From: JAVBLT01 sp031553315
Lineage (GTDB): Bacteria; Verrucomicrobiota; Kiritimatiellia; RFP12; DVOR01
Length of the DNA: 64,000 nucleotides
Direction: 5' to 3'
Assembly: GCA_031553315.1 (NCBI GenBank)
Contig: JAVBLT010000017.1
Span: forward strand, 34,494-98,493
In this document: positions 8,132-16,877 of the stretch, in pieces
How positions within the stretch are numbered: position 1 is the stretch's first letter
Layout: the number at the start of each line of letters is the position of its first letter
Position numbers and translations under genes: made by a program
The notes under the pieces: generated by a model
Seen by the model: only the letters and a program-made list of their open reading frames with translations
Told to the model about the DNA's origin: nothing
Databases searched by the model: none

Positions 8132-8836
8132 ATGATCCACCTGCTCCATTTCAGCTGGCTCAGCTTCGTGAAGATGCTCTTCCTCTTCACCCCCTTCTTC
8201 GTGCTCAACGTGTACCTCTCGCTCACCGCCGAAGCCGAGGCCGAAGCCCGCAAACACGTCGCCCTGCGCATCACCGCCGCCGTGTTGACCGGCGGCACCA
8301 TCTTCTACTTCGCCGGCCAGACCCTCCTCAAAATGTTCGGCCTCGAGCTCGACGGTTTCCGCATCGGCGCGGGCATCCTGCTCATGGTCACCGCCCTCGA
8401 CCTCGCCCTCAACAACACCATCAAAAAAGCCGACCGCGTGGCCGACATCGGCAACATCGTGGTCGTGCCCATGGCCATTCCCACCATCCTCGGCCCCTCC
8501 TGCGCGAGCTTCATCATGATCATGGGCGCCGAGCAGATGCGCGCCGGCTCCGTTTCCCATCTCTTCGCCGGCTACACCGGCATCCTCGGCGCCATCGCCG
8601 CCCTGGGCGCCATCCTCTACTTCTCCCAGCGCCTTGAGCAGATCTTCGGCCAGAAGATCATCCGCATCTTCAGCAAAGTTTCCGGCGTGATTCTCTCCGC
8701 CATGGCCTCCCAGATGATCGTCACCGGCTTCTTCAACTACATGGATCGCTCCGCCACCGGCCAAAGCGTGGGCCGCATCCTCCACAGGCTCGAGGCGTTC
8801 ATCGATGCGACCGTCGCGCTTGCCCAGCGGCTTTGA
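8132..8836 (+). CDS. MarC-family integral membrane protein
   Basis: A 234-residue protein with about six membrane helices matching the MarC/UPF0056 family in length and in segments such as LNVYLSLTAEAEA, GAGILLMVTALDLAL and VVVPMAIPTILGPS. The family's function is not firmly established. It begins 12 nt after rnfG, exactly where rnfE sits in rsxABCDGE operons. It is not RnfE: it lacks RnfE's conserved sequence and the Cys used for the membrane Fe-S centre. Co-transcription with rnf is likely because no terminator intervenes. Confidence 0.85.
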   Translation: MIHLLHFSWLSFVKMLFLFTPFFVLNVYLSLTAEAEAEARKHVALRITAAVLTGGTIFYFAGQTLLKMFGLELDGFRIGAGILLMVTALDLALNNTIKKADRVADIGNIVVVPMAIPTILGPSCASFIMIMGAEQMRAGSVSHLFAGYTGILGAIAALGAILYFSQRLEQIFGQKIIRIFSKVSGVILSAMASQMIVTGFFNYMDRSATGQSVGRILHRLEAFIDATVALAQRL

Positions 8837-8870
8837 ATGGCCGCCCGGCAAAACCCGCGCGTGCGCCCGC

Positions 8871-8899
8871 TTTACTTTTCCCCGCCATTGAGCTATACT
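8871..8899 (+). promoter_or_regulatory. Promoter of the M50 protease gene
   Basis: TTTACT (8871-8876), 17 nt, TATACT (8894-8899). Expected transcription start about 8906, which excludes the longer upstream frame of the next gene. Confidence 0.65.
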
Positions 8900-8931
8900 T
8901 CTGCATTTCGTTGGGAGAAAGCCGCCGCCGC

Positions 8932-9843
8932 ATGATGAAAAACAGTTATACCCTCTTCACGCTTTTCGGAATTCCGGTCAAAATCGACCTGTCGCTGATC
9001 GTGCTGGTTGTTTTTATCCTCTTCCAGTTCGGCGGCGATCCGATCCTCGGGCTGATGTATTGCGCGGGGCTCCTCTTCTCCATCATCTTCCACGAATTCG
9101 CCCATTCCCTCGCGGCGATCGGCTTCGGCGGGCGCGTGCGCGACATCACCCTGCTCATGTTCGGCGGCGCGGCCACCGTCACCCACATGCCCCGCCGCCC
9201 CTGGCAGCAGCTCCTGATGGCCGCGGCAGGCCCCTTCTCGAGCTTTTTGCTGGCCGCGATCGCCATTGCCCTGGGCGTGTTCACGGAAGGGATGGCGCGC
9301 TATTTCTGCGCGGTGCTGGCCAGCCTCAACTTCATGCTCGGGTTGTTCAACCTCATTCCCGCCTTTCCGATGGACGGCGGGCGGATTCTCTGCGCCGCGC
9401 TTGAGATCGCCGGCTTCTCCAGGCTGAAAGCGGTCTGGTTCGCCTCGCGCATCGGCAAAGGCATCGCCGTTTTCTGGGTGGCCATGTCGATCCTTTCCTT
9501 CTTCGGCGCCACGCCGAGGCCGCCGGCCGGTTTGCCCTACTGGGGCGATTTACTGTGGTCGCTGATCTTCCAGGGCGGCCTCTTCCTGCTCTTCATCGCG
9601 TTTATGATTTATCAGGCCGCGGAAGCCGAATACCGCGCGACCGAAGCCTCCAGCTTCGGCCGCTGGAGCAACACCCGCCCGCAGGGGTGCAGCCCCCTGG
9701 CCGCCTGGCTGAGCCGCCGATCCGGGCAACCCCGCCGGGAAGGCGGCGTCTCCGAAGCCGTCATCAGCCCCCCCCCTTATGAAAAAGACGGTCGCAAGCG
9801 GATCGTGCCGCTCGACCATGGCGGCGAAAACAACCGCCCATAG
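8932..9843 (+). CDS. Site-2-type intramembrane metalloprotease (M50 family)
   Basis: A 303-residue membrane protein. The zinc-binding motif HEFAH is about residue 56 and the second active-site motif is PMDGGR about residue 143, both in hydrophobic segments, as in M50/S2P proteases. About five or six helices are followed by a soluble, proline-rich C-terminal tail of roughly 80 residues that is not part of the family core; there is no CBS or PDZ domain. Substrate is unknown; S2P enzymes often cleave membrane-bound regulators. The start at 8932 (an ATG-ATG pair) is chosen because a promoter ends at 8899. Confidence 0.85.
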   Translation: MMKNSYTLFTLFGIPVKIDLSLIVLVVFILFQFGGDPILGLMYCAGLLFSIIFHEFAHSLAAIGFGGRVRDITLLMFGGAATVTHMPRRPWQQLLMAAAGPFSSFLLAAIAIALGVFTEGMARYFCAVLASLNFMLGLFNLIPAFPMDGGRILCAALEIAGFSRLKAVWFASRIGKGIAVFWVAMSILSFFGATPRPPAGLPYWGDLLWSLIFQGGLFLLFIAFMIYQAAEAEYRATEASSFGRWSNTRPQGCSPLAAWLSRRSGQPRREGGVSEAVISPPPYEKDGRKRIVPLDHGGENNRP

Positions 9844-9855
9844 AAAAGGAAAGCC

Positions 9856-10956
9856 ATGTCACTTGCCGTTGGTATCGTAGGCCTGCCCAATGTGGGCAAA
9901 TCAACCCTCTTCAACGCCCTCACCCGCGCCCAAAACGCCGAAGCCGCAAACTACCCCTTCTGCACCATCGAGCCCAACAAGGCGACCGTACCCGTGCGCG
10001 ACGACCGCGCCGAAGCGCTCGCCGCCATCGGCAAATCGGGCAAGATCCTCCACGCCACGGTCGACTTCATCGACATCGCCGGGCTTGTGCGCGGCGCCAG
10101 CAAAGGCGAAGGCCTCGGCAACAAATTCCTCGCCAACATCCGCGAGGCCGACGCGATCCTCCAGGTCGTCCGCTGCTTTGACAACGACGACGTGGTGCAC
10201 GTGGAAGGCACCGTCGACCCCATCCGCGACATCGAGATCATCGAAACCGAGCTCGTCCTGGCCGATCTGCAATCGCTCGAAAAACGCATCGAGCGCATCG
10301 GCCGCCAGGCCCGCGCCGACAAAGACCTCCGCCGCGAAGTCGAAGCCATGCAGCTCCTCCTCGCCCACGTCAACGAAGGAAACCCCGTCCGCACCTATCC
10401 GCGCACCGAAAACGACGCGCTCGACGCCACCCTCGCCGAGCTCCAGTTCCTCACCGACAAACCCATCATCTACGTGGCCAACGTTTCGGAAGACGCGCTC
10501 GCCGCAGACAACGAACACGTGACCCGCCTCAAGGCCCACGCCCAAGCCGCCGGGTGCGGCACCGTCACCATCTGCGCCTCCGTCGAAGCCGAAATGGCCG
10601 GCCTTTCCGACGATGAACGCAATGAGTTCCTCCAGAGCTACGGCCTCGCCGAAAGCGGCCTCGACATCACCATCCGCAAAGCCTACCACACCCTCGGCCT
10701 CATGAGCTACTTCACCGTCGGCCCCATGGAAACCCACGCCTGGACCATCCGCCGCGGCTGGACCGCACCCAAAGCCGCCGGCGTCATCCACTCCGACTTC
10801 GAGCGCGGCTTCATCCGCGCCGAAGTCATCTCATTCGCAGACTACACCACCCACAAAGGCGAAGCCGGCGCCAAAGCCGCCGGCCTGATGCGCCTCGAAG
10901 GCAAAGAATATGTGATGCAGGATGGCGACGTCGTCCACTTCCTCTTCAACGTGTAA
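9856..10956 (+). CDS. ychF: Redox-regulated ATPase YchF
   Basis: A 366-residue member of the Obg-related YchF/OLA1 family, full length. Visible are the P-loop GLPNVGKSTLFN (from residue 9), the G2/G3 segment NYPFCTIEPN with DIAGLVRGASKGEGLGN, and a C-terminal TGS domain ending in DGDVVHFLFNV. YchF binds ribosomes and hydrolyses ATP rather than GTP. The ATG follows AAAGGAAAGCC, 12 nt after the protease gene. Confidence 0.96.
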   Translation: MSLAVGIVGLPNVGKSTLFNALTRAQNAEAANYPFCTIEPNKATVPVRDDRAEALAAIGKSGKILHATVDFIDIAGLVRGASKGEGLGNKFLANIREADAILQVVRCFDNDDVVHVEGTVDPIRDIEIIETELVLADLQSLEKRIERIGRQARADKDLRREVEAMQLLLAHVNEGNPVRTYPRTENDALDATLAELQFLTDKPIIYVANVSEDALAADNEHVTRLKAHAQAAGCGTVTICASVEAEMAGLSDDERNEFLQSYGLAESGLDITIRKAYHTLGLMSYFTVGPMETHAWTIRRGWTAPKAAGVIHSDFERGFIRAEVISFADYTTHKGEAGAKAAGLMRLEGKEYVMQDGDVVHFLFNV

Positions 10957-10967
10957 GGGAGATCCCA

Positions 10968-12062
10968 ATGAAAAACGGTTATGAGCTGCCCGGCGATCGC
11001 GCCACCATGCCCTCCTGGGTGAAAACAGCCCTCTTCGGAGGCATACCCACCCTCCTGCTCGTGATTATTCTTTGCGCCGCGGGCAACTGCGGCGGCAACA
11101 CCGAACCCCCGCCCGAAGGCACCCCCGCGCCCGAAAGCACCCATACCCGGCCCGCCCCCGCCGCCGCACCCGGCCAGCCACCCGCTCAACCCCGGCAGCA
11201 GCCCGCGCAAGTGAAACCCAAAGCCCCCGCCACCTATTCTTTCGACGGCGCCGCCCAAGGCGACCTCGCCCTGCCCAACGCCAAAAGCTGCCTCACCGGA
11301 ATTCTCGTCGACGCCGACAACCACCGCGTGCTCTGGGCAAAAGACGCCCGAAAAGCCGTACCCATCGCCTCCATGACCAAGATGATGACGCTTCTCCTCG
11401 CCTTTGAAGACATGGAGACCCGACCCGAAATCACCCTCTCCACCCCCGTAGCCGTCACCCCCGAAGCCAATAAAATCGGCGGCAGCCAAGTCTACCTCGA
11501 CCCCCGCGAAACCTTCCCCTTCGGCGAGCTCCTCAAAAGCGTCGCCATCAAAAGCGCCAACGATTCCGCCTACCTCGTCGCCGAATTCCTCAATAATGGC
11601 GACGTCGCCGGCTTCACCGCCCGCATGAACACCCGCGCCGCCGAGCTGGGCATGACCTCGACCGCCTTTCTCAACTCCCACGGCCTCGCGAAAGAATTGC
11701 CCAACGGCGTCAAAAAAGATTCCCTCAGCTCCGCGCTCGACATGGTCATCCTCGGCGAACAGCTCCTCCACTACCCCCAGCTCATGACCTGGGCCTCAAC
11801 CCCCATGGATTCCTTCCGCGACGGCAAAACCGAGCTCAAGAACCACAACAACCTCGTCTTCAAAAAAGTCAACGGCGTCGACGGCCTCAAAACCGGCTTC
11901 ATCAACAGCTCCGGCTTCTGCGTCACCGTCAGCTGCCTGCGCGGCGGCAAACGCACCCTCGCCTGCGTCACCGGCTTCAAAACCTATAAAGAGCGCGACG
12001 CCTTCGCCGAAGCCCTCCTCAACTGGGGCTACACCCGCCTCGCCGAACCCCAAAGGAAATAA
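10968..12062 (+). CDS. D-alanyl-D-alanine carboxypeptidase (peptidase S11, PBP5/DacA type)
   Basis: A 364-residue membrane-anchored penicillin-binding protein. A single N-terminal membrane helix (about 20-38) is followed by a Pro/Ala-rich linker to about residue 90. The catalytic domain then has SMTK (Ser135, Lys138), SAN (196-198) and KTG (308-310). It trims the terminal D-Ala of peptidoglycan stem peptides in the periplasm. It ends soon after the KTG box and lacks the C-terminal amphipathic anchor of DacA, so the N-terminal helix is the likely tether. Eleven nt separate it from ychF. Confidence 0.92.
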   Translation: MKNGYELPGDRATMPSWVKTALFGGIPTLLLVIILCAAGNCGGNTEPPPEGTPAPESTHTRPAPAAAPGQPPAQPRQQPAQVKPKAPATYSFDGAAQGDLALPNAKSCLTGILVDADNHRVLWAKDARKAVPIASMTKMMTLLLAFEDMETRPEITLSTPVAVTPEANKIGGSQVYLDPRETFPFGELLKSVAIKSANDSAYLVAEFLNNGDVAGFTARMNTRAAELGMTSTAFLNSHGLAKELPNGVKKDSLSSALDMVILGEQLLHYPQLMTWASTPMDSFRDGKTELKNHNNLVFKKVNGVDGLKTGFINSSGFCVTVSCLRGGKRTLACVTGFKTYKERDAFAEALLNWGYTRLAEPQRK

Positions 12063-12066
12063 TCCC

Positions 12067-12519
12067 ATGCGCACCCTGCTCCTCACCCTCCTCGGCGCCG
12101 CCCTCCTCTTCGCCGGGTGCCTCTCCGACCGGGATCGCATCCGCAAGCGCATCGATTCCAAACCCGAAATCTTCCAACAATACCCCGAAGCCGAGCGCCA
12201 GCGCCTTGAACGCGGCGAGCTCCACGTGGGCGACGACAAAAACGCCGCCTGGTTCGTCTACGGCTCCCCCTCCCAGACCTCCACCCGCACCACCGCCGCC
12301 GGAAAAACCGAGATCTGGGTCTACACCGTGCAGGCCGTGCAAAACAACTTCCCCGAGCCGCGCCTCGTCTCCTACCCCGTGCGCACCTCCACCGGCCGCA
12401 CCGTCTACCTCAACGACTACTATTACATGGACGGCACCACCTATGCCGAAGTGGAAGCCCTCCGCATCGAATTCCAAAATGACCGCGTCACCGTCATCGA
12501 AGCCGTAGACCACAACTAA
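12067..12519 (+). CDS. Small lipoprotein of unknown function
   Basis: A 150-residue protein with a type II signal peptide: a hydrophobic run ends in the lipobox LFAGC, with Cys18 as the lipidated residue. The mature part is hydrophilic. It contains WFVYGSPSQ and IWVYTVQA segments reminiscent of SmpA/OmlA-like small lipoproteins that also track G-S-P and 'W.Y' patterns, but the match is not strong enough to name it. It begins 4 nt after the carboxypeptidase stop, so it is probably in the same envelope-related transcript. Confidence 0.75.
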   Translation: MRTLLLTLLGAALLFAGCLSDRDRIRKRIDSKPEIFQQYPEAERQRLERGELHVGDDKNAAWFVYGSPSQTSTRTTAAGKTEIWVYTVQAVQNNFPEPRLVSYPVRTSTGRTVYLNDYYYMDGTTYAEVEALRIEFQNDRVTVIEAVDHN

Positions 12520-12528
12520 GAAAACGCC

Positions 12529-13041
12529 GTGAAAGCACTGGCCGCCCTGCTTTTCCTCCTCCTTTCGTTTTTCGCCTTGGGCGGAAACATTGAGGCATGG
12601 ATCGCCCCTGAAACCCTCCGGCAGGTAAAAGGCAAGCCCCGCGAAGAAATCTTCGCCGCCTTCGACAACACCCCCCGACCCATCGCCGCCGTCCCCTTGG
12701 GCTACGCCACCCTCCTCGACCCCGCCGTCACCAACGCCACCCTCTACTGCGGCATGGCCTACTTCCTCGATCACGCCGTCAACCACCATCCCGAGCTCCC
12801 CGCCGCCGCCTACACCAACCTTCAAGCCACCATCACCCACGCCGACAGCGTCAAGCTCGACACCCGCGCCGAAAACCGCCGGGCCCTCATGTTCATCAAA
12901 GGCCGGGAGCCTCCCTACACCATCGCCGTCGTCGGCATCGGCAAACGCAAAGGCGAAAAAATCCTCCTCCACAAAACCTTCTTTCAAACACCCAGCCCCC
13001 CCTATCCCCGCATTCCAAACCTATCTTTGGAGACGCCATGA
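12529..13041 (+). CDS. Exported protein, possibly barnase/EndoU-like nuclease fold
   Basis: A 170-residue protein with a GTG start and a clear signal peptide (MKALAALLFLLLSFFALGG). The C-terminal half contains HAVNHHPELPAAAYTNLQ, then a segment with polar residues (LDTRAENRRALMFIKG), and ends with KGEKILLHKTFF. An H-x-N-H-H start, a helix, and a strand pair ending in a K-x-x-FF edge resemble the phage barnase-EndoU-ColicinE5-RelE-like nuclease domains. This is pattern memory, not a computed match. It overlaps the next gene by 4 nt (ATGA). If it is a nuclease, being exported in a peptidoglycan-related operon is odd. Confidence 0.7.
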   Translation: MKALAALLFLLLSFFALGGNIEAWIAPETLRQVKGKPREEIFAAFDNTPRPIAAVPLGYATLLDPAVTNATLYCGMAYFLDHAVNHHPELPAAAYTNLQATITHADSVKLDTRAENRRALMFIKGREPPYTIAVVGIGKRKGEKILLHKTFFQTPSPPYPRIPNLSLETP

Positions 13042-14627
13042 CCGCCCAAGCCTTCCTCGCCGCCGCCCTTCTCCTTTCACTCCCCGCCTCCGCCGCCCTC
13101 CCCGCCGGCGTCATCCCCCTGCCCGCCAAAATCGAAATGGCTCCAGACCCCCGGCCCGCCACCCTCAAAAAAGAACTCCTCCGCCTCTCCCTCCCCACCG
13201 GCATCCGCCCCGCCGTCCTCATGAAAGCCATGCGCTCCATCCACGAAAGCAAAGCCTTCGAACAGGTTCAGCTCATCATGCCCGGCTCCACAGCCCCCCG
13301 CGACCTCGCCCTGCGCATCGACCCCGCCCTCCCCAAGGAAGGCTACCGCCTCACCGCCGACCCCGCCGCCCTCACCATCCACGCCAATGACGACGCCGGC
13401 TGGTTCTACGGCATCCAGACCCTCCTTCAGCTCCTCACCCCCGCCGAAAACAACACCTACACCGTCGCCCCCTGCACCGTCAGCGACTCCCCCCGCTTCG
13501 CCTGGCGCGGCCTCATGGTCGACGATTGCCGCCACTTCTTCGGCAAAGAAACCCTCAAAACCATCATCCGCGAAATGGCCGCCCTCAAGCTCAACCGCCT
13601 CCACTGGCACCTCACCGACGACCAAGGCTGGCGCATCCAAATCAACGCCTACCCCCTCCTCACCGAAATCGGCGCCGCCCGCCTCTCATCCCCCAAAAAA
13701 GGCGACCGAAACACCCCCGACAACACCCCCTACGGCCCCTACTTCTACACCCAGGCCGACGTCGCCGAAATCGTCCGCTACGCCGAAGAACACTGCGTCA
13801 CCATCGTTCCCGAGTTCGAAACCCCCGGCCACGCCTGCGCCGCCATCGCCGCCTACCCCGGCCTCTCCTGCCGCAAACAGCCCAAAAACGTCCGCACCAC
13901 CTGGGGCGTGGAAGACGACGTGTATTGCCTCGGCACCCCCGAAACCCTCACCTTCATCGACGCCGTCATCGGCGAAATGCTCCTCCTCTTCCCCGGCCCC
14001 TACTTCCACATCGGCGGCGACGAAGCCCCCCATCAGCGCTGGGAAGCCTGCCCCGCCTGCCAGGCCCTCCTCGCCCGCGACAACCTCAAAAAAGCCGCCG
14101 ACCTCCAGCCCTGGCTCGTCCGCCGCCTCAGCCGCCACCTCCAAAGCGCCCGCCGCACCCCCGTGATCTGGTGGGAAGACTGCATGGCCGGCCAGATCCC
14201 CGCCGACACCATCGTCTTCTGCTGGCGCGCCCGGCCCGGCGTCGGCACCGTCTCCGCCCAAGGCAACCCCATCGTCGTCACCTACCCCTATTACCTCGAC
14301 TACGGCCAATTCCCCGCCTCCGACGGCCTCGAATACATCTACGGCCTCGTGACCTCCCAAAGCGTCTACACAGCCAACCCCCTCAAAGACGTCGCCCCCG
14401 GTCGCGAAAGCACCGTCATCGGCATCCAGGGCAACATGTGGTCCGAATGCACCTGGACCCCCGAAGAGCTCCTTTGGAAAGCCTTCCCCCGCGCCTTCGC
14501 CCTTGCCGAAACCGCCTGGTCCCCCGAAGCCGCCCGCAACTGGGAAACCTTCAAACCCCGCGCCGCCCGCTACCGCGAAACCCTCGCCGCCCGCGGCATC
14601 AAAGCCGCCCCCGTGGAAATGAAATAG
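13038..14627 (+). CDS. Exported beta-N-acetylhexosaminidase (GH20)
   Basis: A 529-residue secreted glycoside hydrolase family 20 enzyme that releases terminal GlcNAc or GalNAc. After a signal peptide (about 1-18) comes the GH20b domain and then the (beta/alpha)8 barrel. Motifs include RGLMVDDCRHF, NRLHWHLTDDQGWRIQI, and the catalytic Asp328-Glu329 in HIGGDEAPH. Near the C-terminus, IGIQGNMWSECTW and AETAWSPE complete the signature. The overlap with the previous gene suggests coupling. Its TAG stop is shared with the first bases of repeat copy B. Confidence 0.94.
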   Translation: MTAQAFLAAALLLSLPASAALPAGVIPLPAKIEMAPDPRPATLKKELLRLSLPTGIRPAVLMKAMRSIHESKAFEQVQLIMPGSTAPRDLALRIDPALPKEGYRLTADPAALTIHANDDAGWFYGIQTLLQLLTPAENNTYTVAPCTVSDSPRFAWRGLMVDDCRHFFGKETLKTIIREMAALKLNRLHWHLTDDQGWRIQINAYPLLTEIGAARLSSPKKGDRNTPDNTPYGPYFYTQADVAEIVRYAEEHCVTIVPEFETPGHACAAIAAYPGLSCRKQPKNVRTTWGVEDDVYCLGTPETLTFIDAVIGEMLLLFPGPYFHIGGDEAPHQRWEACPACQALLARDNLKKAADLQPWLVRRLSRHLQSARRTPVIWWEDCMAGQIPADTIVFCWRARPGVGTVSAQGNPIVVTYPYYLDYGQFPASDGLEYIYGLVTSQSVYTANPLKDVAPGRESTVIGIQGNMWSECTWTPEELLWKAFPRAFALAETAWSPEAARNWETFKPRAARYRETLAARGIKAAPVEMK

Positions 14628-14787
14628 AGCATATTTCGATTGATCTTTCCGCTTTTTCTCGGTGCTTTTTGTTTTTGAACTTCACCCTTTCAGATCGCCG
14701 TAGCGTTGCTACGGCTCACCTCAAGCGTTTGTCAAAACCAAAATTCACCTTCGCAAAATCCGGGAAATCTCATTCGAAACATGCTCT
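14626..14787 (+). repeat. Dispersed terminal-inverted-repeat element, copy B
   Basis: The element begins AGAGCATATTTCGATTGA, overlapping the last two bases of the GH20 stop codon TAG, and ends TCATTCGAAACATGCTCT. It carries the hairpin CCGTAGC-GTT-GCTACGG at 14698-14714. The first ~120 nt are nearly the reverse complement of copy A. It is directly followed by a terminator. Confidence 0.85.
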
Positions 14788-14837
14788 CGCTTCAATAAAA
14801 AACCACCCCTTTCGGAGTGGTTTTTCATTGAAGCGAG
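14786..14837. terminator. Bidirectional terminator
   Basis: A long stem: CTCGCTTCAAT (14786-14796) pairs with ATTGAAGCGAG (14827-14837). Inside is AAAAAACCAC...GTGGTTTTT (14797-14825), an intrinsic terminator in both directions for the convergent GH20 gene and the minus-strand operon. It overlaps the last two bases of repeat copy B. Confidence 0.85.
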
Positions 14838-14841
14838 GGGG

Positions 14842-15351
14842 TTACTGAACCCGTCGCCGCAGGCCGATCGCCGCCACGCCCAGCGCCAGAAGCGCCAGCG
14901 AGGTCGGCTCGGGCACCACCGGAGCCCAGCTGTCGTTCCACATGGAGGGGGCGTTCATTTCCCAGCTGTCGCCGGTGATGTCGGGCGGGGTGGGCCCCAC
15001 CGCAACGGGCGATCCGGAAAGGTTAAGCGCCGAAGCGCTTGCGAGGTAAGACTCCCCGTTCTGTGTGAAAAGAACCACATAATAGTAAGCGTCGTCACGG
15101 CTGTTCATTTGACCTTGAACAACGTTGGCAGACCACTCTCCGCTGATACCCCGCTCGGCCAGCGTAATCGCGCCGGTGTAGACGTCGGGCGTGATCTCGC
15201 CGATATCGCTCGCAGCCACAAGCTTTACGGATTGCACATCGCCAAACGCCCCTTCGGGCAAGCTGCCGGCAAGCACACTCCACTGGAGCACGACCGCATG
15301 CGCGGCCATGCCCCATACGGCGGCCAGCAGCGCAATTACATACTTCGTCAT
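14842..15351 (-). CDS. PEP-CTERM sorting-signal protein
   Basis: A 169-residue exported protein. The signal peptide is MTKYVIALLAAVWGMAAHA. The C-terminus has VVPEP (PEP at 147-149), a hydrophobic helix and a basic GLRRRVQ tail: the exosortase-recognised PEP-CTERM layout. The mature part is short and of unknown function, with SYLASASALNLSG near the middle. It is the last gene of the minus-strand operon, 20 nt after its neighbour, with AAGGAG before the ATG. No exosortase gene lies in the window. Confidence 0.88.
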   Translation of the reverse strand: MTKYVIALLAAVWGMAAHAVVLQWSVLAGSLPEGAFGDVQSVKLVAASDIGEITPDVYTGAITLAERGISGEWSANVVQGQMNSRDDAYYYVVLFTQNGESYLASASALNLSGSPVAVGPTPPDITGDSWEMNAPSMWNDSWAPVVPEPTSLALLALGVAAIGLRRRVQ

Positions 15352-15371
15352 TTATTTTCTCCTTAAAACAA

Positions 15372-16109
15372 TCAATTGTTACCGTTGAGGCTCACAAACC
15401 ACGCCGCCTGCCCGGGCGCAAGAGCCAGCGACGGCACAACCTGCGAGGTCGCGGGATTCCACCATTCAGAGGCGCTTTTTTTGTGCCACGTTTCATAGGC
15501 CGAACCGCCCTTGAGCAGCATGACCCGGTCCGAACTCGTGCGATAAGCCTCGTGAGGCACGGCGCCTGTGACCTCGTCAAGATCCAATGCCTCGGCGGGG
15601 TCGGGGTTCCCGATCAGGTTGTACCCGGGGTTGGCGCGCGTGCCGCGATTCATGGCCGGCTGGGTGATTGCGCCGCCGAATTCCTGGCCGTACATCGCCC
15701 CGACGGCATGGGCGGTCTTGAGCCAGATTATGGCGCCGGCCGCAAACTCACCCGGGCCGGTCGCGGTCGAGCCGCTGCCTTCATCGCCCACGGCGACGGC
15801 TTTCCATGCGCCGCCCTCGACGGTGTAGACATGGTAGGTCACCGCGGGCGCCGCCGAGCTGATCCACACCTGCGCCTCATCGCCCTCGGAGCGCTCCGCA
15901 ACCGGCAAAAGCGCGTCAAGCTGCGCGGGCACGTCCTCCCCGGTGATGTCGAACCCCGAAACCGGCACGCAAACAAGCTGATAACCGGCCGTTTGAGGCG
16001 CCGTCACCGGGGCGACCACGGCGGTGTTGGCGCTCTCCACGGTGGTCGTGATCGCGGCGGAGGCGGCAAAGGCGCTCATCAACACTGCTGATAAAAGTAT
16101 TTTTTTCAT
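15372..16109 (-). CDS. Exported protein of the four-gene surface operon, third gene
   Basis: A 245-residue protein with a signal peptide (MKKILLSAVLMSAFAASA). The ATG at 16109 has AAGGAG upstream and is preferred over the longer frame. The mature part has GYQLVCVPVSGFD near the start, GYNLIGNP in the middle and ALAPGQAAWFVSLNGNN at the end. This is the pattern of verrucomicrobial-type extracellular proteins that present a PGQAxW motif near the C-terminus, but I cannot assign a function. It has no sorting signal. Gaps of 10 and 20 nt to its neighbours mark an operon. Confidence 0.82.
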   Translation of the reverse strand: MKKILLSAVLMSAFAASAAITTTVESANTAVVAPVTAPQTAGYQLVCVPVSGFDITGEDVPAQLDALLPVAERSEGDEAQVWISSAAPAVTYHVYTVEGGAWKAVAVGDEGSGSTATGPGEFAAGAIIWLKTAHAVGAMYGQEFGGAITQPAMNRGTRANPGYNLIGNPDPAEALDLDEVTGAVPHEAYRTSSDRVMLLKGGSAYETWHKKSASEWWNPATSQVVPSLALAPGQAAWFVSLNGNN

Positions 16110-16119
16110 GGCGAGCTCC

Positions 16120-16854
16120 TTACTTGGCCACTTCAATCTTGAAGAACTGGGCCTTTTTGGCCGGATCCACGGCGATTGCGACGCCGCCGCCATCGGCCGC
16201 GAAGGTCTGGGCCTCGGTGCGGTTTGTGACGGGCGTCCAGATTCCCGAAGAGAGATTCTCCGTGACCGAGACGGTGTAATAAACCCGGCCGTCGGCCTTT
16301 GCCGTGAGGGTGGCCACGCCGCCTTCAACCGCAAGCCCGGTGATCACCGGGGGAACCACCGTGGGAAGAATCGCCGCGCCGGAGCGGGTCGCAATGGCGG
16401 AACCGGCCGCCTGCTGAGCGGCGGCCAGGCGCACCATGCCGGGCGCTCCAGAGGGCAGCGCGGAGGCGGTCTCAGAGGCGCCGTAGGCGACCACGATGTC
16501 GCCGACCGGGGCGCCGGAAGCGTTGCGCGTATCGAGCAGCACAACCCGGAAGGTGCCGTTGCTGTAGTCCGCGCCGCTGTTGAGCTCGACCACGATGCGC
16601 CCGCAGGCGCCGTCTTTGGCTTTGCCTTGGAAGACGATTCTGGCGCCTTCAACCGCGCCGGTGTTGTCGATCGTGAAGGTCGACCCCGCCGGCACGAAGA
16701 GCAGGTAGTAGGTTTCTCCGTCGGCCACGGGGGTGCCGTCGGCATAGGTGTCGGGACCTGTCGTGGCGAAGTCGACTGTCGCATTGGGGGTGGCGGCGCA
16801 GGCCACGCCGGCGGCCCAGGCGATCAGCAGGGAAAAGAATGGCATTTTTTTCAT
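16120..16854 (-). CDS. Exported protein of the four-gene surface operon, second gene
   Basis: A 244-residue secreted protein; signal peptide about residues 1-20 ending ACA-ATP. The mature sequence is rich in Gly, Ala, Thr and Val with alternating hydrophobics, as expected of beta-sandwich repeats. Towards the end YYTVSVTENLSSGIWTPV and AQFFKIEVAK resemble the C-terminal beta unit seen in many secreted PVC proteins. No catalytic motif and no sorting signal. Likely a secreted structural or binding protein; function unknown. Confidence 0.8.
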   Translation of the reverse strand: MKKMPFFSLLIAWAAGVACAATPNATVDFATTGPDTYADGTPVADGETYYLLFVPAGSTFTIDNTGAVEGARIVFQGKAKDGACGRIVVELNSGADYSNGTFRVVLLDTRNASGAPVGDIVVAYGASETASALPSGAPGMVRLAAAQQAAGSAIATRSGAAILPTVVPPVITGLAVEGGVATLTAKADGRVYYTVSVTENLSSGIWTPVTNRTEAQTFAADGGGVAIAVDPAKKAQFFKIEVAK

Positions 16855-16877
16855 GATGAACTCCTCTTTCTGCCGGG

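Noticed and set aside
12019..12987. 322-residue minus-strand frame opposite the lipoprotein and barnase-like genes
   Set aside because: No ribosome site, composition Gly/Val-rich as expected of an antisense shadow; the plus-strand genes have signal peptides and coupled overlaps.
13526..14848. 440-residue plus-strand frame inside GH20
   Set aside because: Arg/Pro/His-rich shadow in another frame of a well-identified enzyme gene.
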